Below, piece after piece: positions 54,115-64,000 of a DNA stretch of 64,000 nucleotides. The stretch covers positions 478,531 to 542,530 of the forward strand of contig NMRA01000130.1 of NCBI GenBank assembly GCA_002633005.1. Reading direction: 5' to 3'. The notes beneath the pieces were generated by a model, which was not told the origin of the DNA, did no database searches, and saw nothing but the letters and a program-made list of their open reading frames with translations. The stretch is from Phoronis australis (taxonomy: Eukaryota; Phoronida; Phoronidae). The position numbers and the translations under genes are program-made. How positions within the stretch are numbered: the first letter of the stretch is position 1; every line of letters begins with the position of its first letter.

Positions 54115-57100
54115 CTGTAACAGACGGAATGATATAGGGATGAGACTAATGCAAAGTGCAGACGCAATGGGCCTGGGACCAGTTTCATCCACTAAGTAAT
54201 GGGCCCGTTATTAAGCGATTGCCTGGTTCTCTAAATCAGGGACCGCTGTATCCGTTGGCACTATTGTACAAGGTATAGCCCAGCAATAGACTGTGAGGTA
54301 TAACAGAACGGACACTATATCACGTGGAAATCACGTTGAAATTTTGAGCTCTTACGCTCAAATTTGACTGCCCTGCTCAAATTTCGCCTGTGGTATCATG
54401 ACTGATACTTTTAAGACAAAATTTCCCCAATTTAGGACACAATAGGGCAGACAATTGAAATTTTATTTTCTCACTTTTTTCATGAAAGATAAGTAGCATC
54501 AAATTAATGCAAGTTCTGTAGCAAACAACAGATATTTTTTGTAAACATGTGAGCATTCACAACAATGTTAGAAGACCTTGAGAAATGAAAAAAAGGATAG
54601 TTTTGGCAATCACGTTTATCTGAAATTGATGAGGTATCAACTTGTAAAAGGTAGTCACCATTGTCATACTTTTCAGTTTAATAAGTCCACCCTGCAGACT
54701 AAATTTATCCACTCTCATGGAATTATTCTCTACGATCCACAAAAAAATAACCAAGAACACAATGGCCACCCCTCCAATACTTAGCTCAACATTGTGATCG
54801 AGTCGTTCCCACACTCAACATTACCCGTTGAGAACACCTGCAACCTACAGAACAAATATGACAACTGTCTATGTTTGCAGATGTGTTGGTGAAGGAGCTC
54901 TGAGCCAAACATCTATGTCTGTGAAGAACACTTGCATAAGGTGAAAACTATCCACTGGAATGCTGACTTTTACCAAAAAATGAGGCATTCCAAACCCAAC
55001 AGATACTGACAGTAAATCAACAGACCCATCTTCTAAAACTGCATGCATTCGCATCTCATGGGTTCATTACAGATAACACAGACACTCTATGCATGTAATC
55101 AGCTTAGATTCACTCAATTCAGCTAATAAAGAAATAATTCGTTCAGTAGCACCTCTCAATGAATGTCGAATTATTGACTTCTCGCATTTTGCCCTATAAC
55201 TACCCATAAAACTCTAGTGAAGACTTGACAACAAGACTCGTACCTCTATTTCGAGAAAAGAGCAAGAACTCGGCTAAATAGCAGCCAGACATTGTCACAG
55301 ACAAACACTGCTGCCTTGCTAATCAGACAGTGATAAACAAATAAAAGGGGGGGTCTCATGGGCCCTAAAGGGTAAATTCCCAACAGTAGGTATTGACATT
55401 TCTAATAATAGGTATTTAATATGTTTCCAACAATAGGTATTGGAATAACATCACAAGCGTGATTGATCCTCACACTCAGTGACCTCCGTATTCAAATACA
55501 GTATGGGTCAAACACTTGATAATATTTCTGGACAAATAATTACGGTAAGCATTCTTCAATTTTAAGAGCAAAATAATAACTAAAATTCCTATAACTATAT
55601 TCAGAGGCTCACTACATTGCTCAAAATGCAAAGGTTGTTTGGTGAGAGTTATACACACACAGGCAAAGTGAAATATACGGAAAAGCTGTTTTTCTTGAGA
55701 AATCCATCAAAATGAAATTTCAGTTATCAGCCACATCAGATCCCAATCCTAGACTCCGTCACATCAAATGCATATGACAGATGAAAACCACTTGCTGATT
55801 CTTTCATCTTCTTACAGTAAATAACAAAATCAACTGGACAGACATGTACACACACTTTTCTCATGCTATCAACACGAGCTGTTTGCCTGGTAAGTCACAG
55901 GAACATTCCAGAACATCCATCAGAATGCATAACTATCAGTTGCTGCACTGATCTAAACGTTAATGATTGCTCTCTAAGGCATATAACTTCACATATCATA
56001 TTTTCGTAATTGTTCTACACATTAAAATTGTGTCAACTGACTGTGACTGTTGCTGCTGTCCATGGAATTAACTTAACTTGGTTGAAGCAAGTCTGAACTA
56101 CAAAACTGAAAGGTATGTGGTCAGTACCGTAGTGGGCTAGAACCTACAGTCTTAACTTTGATTAAGGCCACTTGCCATTAAAAATTGATCTCACCTTGTT
56201 CGTAACTCTGATCACAAGTGGTTTCTGAACTTAGAAAACTGACATTTTGTTACTGCTTGTAACCTTGCACACGACACGTCGTGACAAGTCAACTCGCAGT
56301 GTCTGGTCTCGGGCAACGACAAACTCTCGAGTATTTCCAATGACGAAAACCACTTCACGGAATAATTTGAGAGCAATTGATAGTTTGTCTAAATTAAATT
56401 TGGAGTTTGTGATTGAAGGTGAGTTTGTAATAACTCATGTATTCTTGACTTTTTGTTAGATTTGTGATAAAGCACCTGTATCTCATGATATGTGATTAGC
56501 TGGCCATGACACGAGATGAATTCTCGTGGTACGTACATGTTTTACAAATCCCAGCTTGTGTTAGATTATCTCCCCTTGTAATAATTCTTCACCAAAAGAT
56601 TGTGATGAGTGATGCTTTATATTGTCAAATTTCTTCCAAAAATAAAGATTAAGAATATTTCAGTCTTTCTGTTGCTAGCAATGGTTTGAAGTGTGCAATG
56701 TCACAAAACAACACTGAGTAAAGTTTCCATTATTTGTAGCGAGATAATGAGCCTTACAAGGACTGGAAAATGGCAATGATGACAATTGCTTTGGTGCAAA
56801 GAAAGTGGAAAATTACCATAAATCCATAATGAAGAGCCTCCTAGGCAAACAGCCGACAAGTATTATGCACAACCACTCAGGCACACACACACACACAAAA
56901 CACACAATGTTGACAACTCAAAAGCAAGAGCAAGAACATATGACTAGACAGAAAAAAATCGACCGTGTTGAACACAACATTGTAATAATGCAAGAATGTT
57001 GTTTTCTGCTTTACACAGAAGAGGTACAAGTAAAGGTCAGACACGTAAGTAATACACGTCAAGCTTTGAATAAGACATTAACAGACAGTGATGCCGAGTG

Positions 57101-59696
57101 CCTAGTCAGCTTCAAGAAGTGTTTTCTTTCATGTCACGGTTAAGTGCCACAAATATATCCTTGCTAAAAATACCACAATTATAATAAAATAAAATACACA
57201 CCACAGGAAATATAACCAAGAAGCAGAATTATTTGAAAAAAGATTGAGAAGACCATGGGGATTGTGGTTGTCATGACGATGCAAAATATTTTCTGATTTA
57301 TCATTTAGAGGTTCAAGGCTTATCCACAAGCAAATTATCAAGGACTGACTGATTATAATTACAATTTAGGTGTTTGTACATATATGGCCATTACTGAAAT
57401 TAATTGACTGTTCCTTTACGGTAAGTAGTCGCGTCACATCCAGAAAAAATTGTTATTAAAATTGCCTTTTTTATTTTCAAAGACTTGTGAATGCCCGTAT
57501 TTTTCAAAACATTCCTCGATGGTTGGTAACTGATAACTTAAGCATGAGAAAGCATTTATTTGGTGCTCTGCATCTTTCGTGGAATGGGGGAAAATAAAAT
57601 TCCACCTACACGACACATTGTCTTCTGGTGAGATTTTATCCAATGTTTTTCAACAACAATTAAAATCGACTACAAATCTGTCAGCTAACAACGACAACAG
57701 GCGATATAATCTCTTAAATTCAAGGCCCTATCGAACAAAACTTAACCCAAGTATGACGGGCACTGATGTTAACTGCGAAGTTAGCTAATTAAACCGTTTA
57801 TACCAGGGTCGGTAGTTAATGGAAACTGAAGATAACGGTAAGTGATGTCGTCGTCATCGAAGCAATCACTATTGCAGAGGCCCCTGGTGATAACTTCGAT
57901 GAGAGCAAAGATAATCATTCACGCCATGCCGAAGCAACAACACTTCGCCATTAACTGACGCTGCCAACTTTGATCGAGGACTGAAGTTAACCATTGCAAG
58001 GCCCTCAATCCTACGAATTTGGGGTTGAGTATCGGCCCCATTCCCCTTTGAAAAATATTGAAAAATCGTGAAATTCTCGTCACGAGGTCCGAAAATTCCC
58101 CTCAAGTGACTGAAAAATTCTCCTCCAGGTTCAAATCACTTGTAACCCCCACAACTGACAATTTGAAAGAGTACAAAATGTTAGTTTTGGCTACTTGAGG
58201 CAAAGCCTATGAGGGCTTGCAACAGGGTGGGAGGAATTGTTGATGGTGATCGGGAGGTAGAATTTTCCTCTACCAAAAAATTCCCCTTTGAGAAGGCACA
58301 GGCAACATTCCACTCGGATGAACAAGGGCCCTGCATTGAAACAGACTGCAATTGCCAAAAACAACGATGCACCGACATTGGTAAGAAAAGGCCTTTAGTC
58401 AAGTAACAGCTTAAAGACATTGAATCTTCTCTTCATTAAAAATTAGCAACTCATAAAGAGACAGCTTAAACTAAGTACACACAGTAATCTACCAAAGCCC
58501 TGACAGCTTTGCTAAGACACTTAAGATAATTGGACAAAATTTACATCAAACTGTATCTAATTTAGCACGACTTATCTTCAGGCCACATGAGGTTTACCAA
58601 ATTTGAATAACGTGTGTTGAGCAAAGTCAGCTTATGTCAAAGCCTGAACAAGGGGGGTAAAAATTATGGATAACAAATAAAGAGGGTGACATTGCTCGCA
58701 AAAATTATCTTAATTTGCATAGACGTGCTTCATTAAAGGCTCTAATTCAGAAAAGTTGACAAAGAAAGTACCCGGTAAGCGTCTTCAGAACAGAGATTTT
58801 AAAGTTTAAGTTGTATATAAGTTCTTACTTCGCAGTTACAAATTTGGTTACCAGCGTTTAAAATACATGAGGCTTTCGAGCATACAGTCTGGTTGGTAGT
58901 GTCATTAACTAAACTCAACAAACACAGGCCACTACAGTCACAGGTTACAGAAGTTGAGGGATGCGACCATCGAGGGTCACGATAGTCGCTGCACAATCCG
59001 CTCAACTGTCTTAAATAAAGAAAGAATTTCTTGACCACTCAGTAATTAAATATAGCAACTTGTCATCAACTGTGAAGACTAATAGGCACATGGAAAAAAG
59101 TTAAGAGCCTTATCCAATTGTTATGGCCTACTTTCTTTGACAAACTTCCATAACCCTTTACAATTGGCCTAATTATTTGAATTCAACCGAAATTGAAACT
59201 TCCCAATATTGCAAGCTCCAGCACAAGCGTTAATTGGTATAAGTATTTTGTATAAGACAATGTATTTTACTTGCAATTATTTGGTTAAAAGTTACAGATG
59301 AATGAACCGAGAAAATAAAACTATTGCTCTTGCGACAAATGAAGATCACGTGCCCGTCTTCCACAGCAAATGAGTAAGCATACGTGTAGCCTCGTTTTTC
59401 GCCACTAGGAGTCAGTTTGGTTTTAAAGGAAGAAAGATTTCAGTCAGTCAAAACCAGCAACTGTTAAGTTGCTAGTGACAGCGGATGGCACCAATATTAA
59501 AGCAAGACTGCATTTTACTTAAAGTGGCTGTAAACCTTGACTTAAACCATTTGTGCCGCCATGAAATTAGCCTCAAATTGCTCCTTTCTCAGATGAGAAG
59601 TGAGTTTTCGTCAAACACTTTCTTACAGGTCGAGACCATGTTTGGTGCAAAACACGGCATGTTGACTACTCTAGAGATCCGAATTGTAAAGACAGC

Positions 59697-59845
59697 AATA
59701 ATAGTATAGACTGGGATGTTTCACAAATTCCAATAGTAGTAGACAGGAATAATAGTATAGAACCCACATTTTTGCCTTTAGAAAAATGAATAGTATAGAG
59801 CGGAAATTTGCGAAAAATTTAGTAATAGTATAGAATGGAATAATG
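59697..59845. repeat. Interspersed AATAGTATAGA motif cluster
   Basis: The 11-mer recurs near 59700, 59751, 59790 and 59823 plus a variant near 59839, with irregular 33-51-bp spacing. Confidence 0.75.
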
Positions 59846-60139
59846 ATATAGGTCGCAGTTGTGTACATACATAACATGGCCAGTTTTAATGCACTGCAGA
59901 AGACGCAAACGGTTTTGTTGTTACTAAATAATGTTTACTTTGGAATGGTTTAAGTTTTGAAGTATATACAGTTGCATAATTCAACGAAAAGAAATTTTCA
60001 ATTGTGGAGCTATGTTCACCCTTTCGCTCCAACAATACCAGCTGGCATATGCTTGCACTAATCCAGCAAAACAAAGAAATTAAATTTAGACTACTTCACA
60101 TTATTCGATTACTTTTTTTACTTGCGATATAATTGCAAT

Positions 60140-60263
60140 GATTTTTGAAAAGTGGTATCCCAACATGACTTGGCTTAAGACAGCAGAGCAACTGGGTGAC
60201 AGATTTTTGAAAAGTGGTATCCCAACATGACTTGGCTTAAGACAGTAGAGCAACTGGGTGACA
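60140..60263. repeat. 62-bp tandem duplication
   Basis: Two copies starting gatttttgaaaagtggtatc, one mismatch. Confidence 0.95.
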
Positions 60264-60737
60264 GGGTGTTGACATTGACAGGTACCTACAGATGAAATTT
60301 GAATTATTTATATATTTTTTTAAAGTTAATGAAATTAAATATTCCAATTTATCATGTCTTAATTTTATTTTACTTAAAAAATGTACATTATTATCATCTA
60401 AACATCTGATGTCATGTGAATTGTTGAAAATGAAGATATCAAAAGGTAAATAATTGCACCTTGATAACAGAAAACCAGTTATGTTCAGAAAAGAATCATT
60501 GAATCATACTTTACTTTGTCAACTATATTTACAAGTCGCAATCGTTATGGAAGACCAGCTGTAGACTAAATATCACAAGAACAATTCCTGCAGGTGAGAT
60601 AATGACGAGAGCAGGTAAATTGAAATGAAATCTCATATTTTAAGGAAACTTGATAATTTTCTGAATAATTTTCTGTTCAGAAATTACGCTGACGAGTTCC
60701 TGTCTTGACAGGTTGTGAATAAGTAAACGTTACGGAG

Positions 60738-62150
60738 CAGGGCTCGACATTAAATTTTATTTTAACTTGTCCAAACATATGTGAATTTCGCACATTATAC
60801 CTGTTAGCACAAGCTCAATACATATATGTAAGAGCATGTATTACACAATTTTTAAATTTTGCACAAGTTTATTAAAGTGTTTGTATTTGGATTTCACCAG
60901 CGAACACGCCACAAGTTTACTCTGGTCTTTCAATTCAGTTATATGTTTTTTATAAGCTGCTGAGTGAGCCATCCACTGTTTGTGACTTTTCCCACTGGAC
61001 ACTTAGGCAACCACACACGTGCTAATGATTGACAGGTCTTCTTACTGAATACTTTGAACTTAGACAACCAAACACATGCTAATGATTGACAGGTCTTCTT
61101 ATTGAGTAGATTTCTTTTTGAATTCAAAGCCCACACGCACCTGCTCAACAATCCGACCATACTACTATTAGGCAACAGGGGTACTCGGTCAGCTGCCAAA
61201 ATAACGAAGCAAAAATACATCTTGTAAAAAGTCATCAGGCAAATCAAAATTTCAAAAAAAATAAGTTTTTATCCACGTGGAGCGTGGACAGAATGTCCGA
61301 CTTTCGCTAATGACAAGTTGATTTTTTGCGCTCTTGCCTTTGGTTGAGCGCTTCCATTTTGGTGTCAGGAGTGAAGTCATTAAAAACACGCGTTTACCAA
61401 GACGGGTACAGCGACGCAAGTTGGCTTGTCACAATGGACCATGTCCTTTTTATTTCAATGCTCATGGTGGTTATGTTTCGTGTACTGTTCACGGGAATCA
61501 CAGAAAGGTTGGCCACGGACGTGATATCCCTGACAAGTACTGCTTTATTGGTTCTTCTACAGCAAAGGAAAGGTAAGCGAGTTGTGCACGTTTTGGAACC
61601 TTAATTTTGTGCATTCACAGAAGCACAGATACTTTTGCAGAAGTCTCGATCATGAAAAGTTGGGGGTGGGCAGTATGCCGAGCATGGGCCGTAACCTGCA
61701 CGAGTACGGTAATACATTAAGTGAACTGGTTTGAGGCGCCCTCCGAATGACACAAATCATCGAGAAACTGGCGTGCTTTCAAAACGCTCGGAACTACGCT
61801 AGGACCTAGCTAAAATCCAAACTTTGCCAGATTACGTGAGATACTGCCGTGTATTTAAATGAGAACACGTCACTTTGGCTACAACTATTCGAATGCAAGT
61901 GCCACGGATCGCGTCCAGTCATGAGCTCCTGCATTATCTAAACAACACTTTGTCGATTTGCGCCGCATATTACCGACACTGATGGCTAAACAAGTGAGTT
62001 AACCTTGCCGTTATGAAGAAGTTCTGATCGTTCAGATTTACTATAGTTTCCAAAAATTTAACTTGTCCCGTCGGACAAGCTGCTCGGCCGTGAGCTTGTC
62101 CGGACCAACAAATTGGTTGTCCCGGGCAGTCGGACTACCGTCGAGCCCTG
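60738..62150. mobile_element. hAT-like transposon, 1.4 kb, with CGGAG target duplication
   Basis: CAGGGCTCGAC at left and GTCGAGCCCTG at right, flanked on both sides by CGGAG (60733-60737 and 62151-62155). Subterminal cttgtcc motifs repeat, as in hAT ends. It contains a 57-bp duplication (61001-61111) and a + strand open segment at 61334-61575. No recognisable transposase, so probably non-autonomous. Confidence 0.78.
61334..61575 (+). CDS. Open segment inside the hAT-like element, Cys/His-rich, ends at a strong donor
   Basis: About 80 codons ending GGAAAG/gtaagc. The C-terminal half, CHNGPCPFYF then CTVHGNHRKVGHG and KYC, has spaced Cys/His residues that could form a small zinc-binding fold. 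No family recognised; it may be a remnant of the transposase gene or a captured exon. Confidence 0.3.
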
Positions 62151-62155
62151 CGGAG

Positions 62156-64000
62156 TGGAATTTTGCAAAAAGCACGCATCCAACTCTCATTTCCAAGTCG
62201 TCAGTTTGGATTTCCGAATATCCCCTAGCAATCCTTCCTGTTTTGTATAAAAGTGCTGCACACATTCGTGTTCACTAACACCAAATGTTCTGCAAGCACG
62301 ACAGCTGACAAACCGATCAAAATACAGTTGGTGAAATTATGGTACGATAACGATAAACCAAGACATCATATCCAAGCCCATGTTGACGTCTACCATTTTT
62401 AGTTTTTCCAGCATAAACGTCGAGACCGCAACAATAGCCCGTATCAGCCTCACATGTTTGACACACTTTTATGCTTCATTTAGTGGGTTTGGCTGGTATG
62501 CCTGAAGAGTAATAGGGATCATAGTTCACGTGTGTGTATAGTAGGCTGGTTTGCCGGTGGTTGCTGGAGTCACCAAGATGGTAATTATTGATTAATTTTA
62601 GAGAACCGGTCTCTTGTCATGATACAAGAAATGGCCATTTAATGGGTCACCAAATCTGAAGTCCAATACAACCAGTCTAAGTAAGTTTTTTTTTAATTCT
62701 CATCATTATGTTGATGCAACAAACACTCCAGTTTTTTCAGTAGTTGCCATCTTGGGTCGGAATTTAGCAATATTTTTTGATCGGCAAAATTGGTTTCGCT
62801 GATGACCGAGTCAAAATATGTCTACTAGATTAGAAACAATGAGGTGTAATCCAGTTGCAGTGCATTTGCATTGGTCGGCAGATGATGTCACATACTAGAA
62901 ATCACTTGAAAAGCACGAGTCTGCAGTCAAATCGGAAGTCAGTGGTTGTAAAAACTCATCATCATCCGAACTTTAACCGCTCAGCGAGCTCACCTCAGAC
63001 ACATCGATATCCGACTTGTTGATGACGGCGATGGACTCTTATTTAATTTCAAGTACTTCTTTGTCAGTAAAACCGAAGAAAGCATCATCACTGTCATTCA
63101 AATATCACTCGATGCCATCGGACCTTTAAAATCTTACTTACGTACAGGTTGTCACTCATTTTTGTGTCAAAACTCGGCAAAACTGTTTATTTTAAAGAAA
63201 TCAACTGACTGACTGATACTATTTTTAAATATGGCTTCCAAAACCATGCAGATTACTGTTTTTAGTCAAGATATTTGTAACTTTCATTCATTCTAAAAAT
63301 AAAGAGGTTGAAATAGCCGGCTTCGGACGGGTGCGCGGAGTCAGGCAAGTTCCGCGTTTTGGGTTCCGACTCCTACTGTAAAGAACGAAAGGGTCAGAAA
63401 GGAAGAAGCATCGGAAATTAATAAACGTAGAGACCTGAATAAGCGTCGTATAGACCAGAAAACGAGTCCGAAATAAATAAACATGTGGATATGGCTATTC
63501 AGAACTCCCGAGTACAGTATGCTAACTTGTAAAGCAATAACGGACTGTTGACCATAATTTGACTAAGGAACAATTGGAGACCAATTTGATAATGGTAACT
63601 GGTTTAAATCAAAAGTTGTTTTTTTTGATGGCTTTTATTAAAAAACATCAGATAAACCGATGGTAATTGACAGCTAAGGCAATGCACTGATTGTGGTCGC
63701 CGAGGCAGACAGGCGATCACCGGCCTGTAATAAGAAACCAAATGACTTTTTTTACAATATAAAGTATACAAAATAAGGAAACAGTTACAGTGAATAATAG
63801 GTTGGGAACAAAGAGAGACAAAACTAAGACTATATCTCCCTTGTAGAATTTTGTCACAAATATGTAAATTATGTAGGTCAGCTGACCAAAGTAAATTCTG
63901 AAATTTGCCCTGAGAAAAAAACAGCTCGTACCATATGTTTCAACAACTGGTCAATAAACTGTACGTGTTAAAGGATTGGATTCAACTTCATAGCGAAGAA
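62156..64000. other. Right end of the window
   Basis: Apart from the decayed frame, I see no gene, RNA or repeat structure here. Confidence 0.55.
62886..63159 (-). pseudogene. Decayed acidic reading frame
   Basis: ATG at 63159 reads MSDNLY up to a strong donor (gtaagtaag). Further on, the - strand encodes YLNDSDDAFFGFTDKEVLEI, VINKSDIDVSEVSSLSG and SSDDDEFLQPLTSDL in one frame, interrupted by four stops and out of frame with the ATG. The acidic Ser/Asp style resembles N-termini of some transposases; origin uncertain. Confidence 0.45.

Larger units (their letters stand above)
54115..60737. other. STAT upstream region; non-coding first exon and promoter not located
   Basis: An acceptor at 54115 requires a 5' exon somewhere upstream on the - strand, but no donor here is convincing enough to name it. 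There is a (CA)n at 56878, repeated aataggtatt motifs near 55385-55450, and aatagtatag motifs at 59697-59845. No recognised gene. Confidence 0.55.

Noticed and set aside
57434-57643. 69-residue minus frame
   Set aside because: Reads plausibly for about 40 codons but no splice signals or family; its edge also resembles a family B transposon end.

Overview
This is intron-rich animal DNA with no prokaryotic signatures. It has GT-AG introns of about 0.25 to 9 kb, CA/TTG microsatellites, tRNA-derived SINE remnants and a dense load of short terminal-inverted-repeat transposons. Gene content and transposon style suggest a marine invertebrate bilaterian (invertebrate deuterostome or lophotrochozoan). 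I cannot name the species.

Two genes account for nearly all recognisable coding sequence, and they face each other tail to tail. On the + strand, about 5.98-21.33 kb, lie the last nine coding exons of a NAB (NGFI-A/EGR-binding) transcriptional corepressor: NCD2 domain, nuclear-localisation-like patch, coiled coil and the conserved C-terminal segment. Its N-terminal NCD1 exon(s) lie upstream of the window. On the - strand, 54.1 down to 28.9 kb, lies a complete STAT gene of 17 coding exons. All splice phases close exactly into a 797-residue protein with N-terminal, coiled-coil, DNA-binding, linker and SH2 domains, a phosphotyrosine tail and a transactivation domain. It most resembles vertebrate STAT5/STAT6. 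Human NAB2 and STAT6 are likewise convergent neighbours, so the arrangement looks like an ancient gene pair.

Layout: 1-5.98 kb, sequence upstream of the first visible NAB exon (22-bp array cut by the window edge, SINE remnant, MITEs). 5.98-21.33 kb, NAB exons and introns. 21.33-28.89 kb, the two 3' UTRs and the intergenic space, with candidate poly(A) signals at 25738 (+) and 28329 (-). 28.89-54.11 kb, STAT. Its exon 7 donor site is embedded in a strictly periodic 58-bp tandem array that repeats the exon tail plus the donor, followed by a decayed copy of the exon. The 9.2-kb first coding intron carries a TTAA-flanked foldback element and two well-spliced + strand exons of an unrecognised nested gene. 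54.1-64 kb, STAT upstream sequence with a 1.4-kb hAT-like element and a decayed acidic reading frame.

Functionally, NAB proteins bind EGR factors and recruit repressive chromatin complexes, while STATs carry cytokine/JAK signals to the nucleus. About twelve CTCF-like motifs across the window could partition or insulate the pair, but that is inference.
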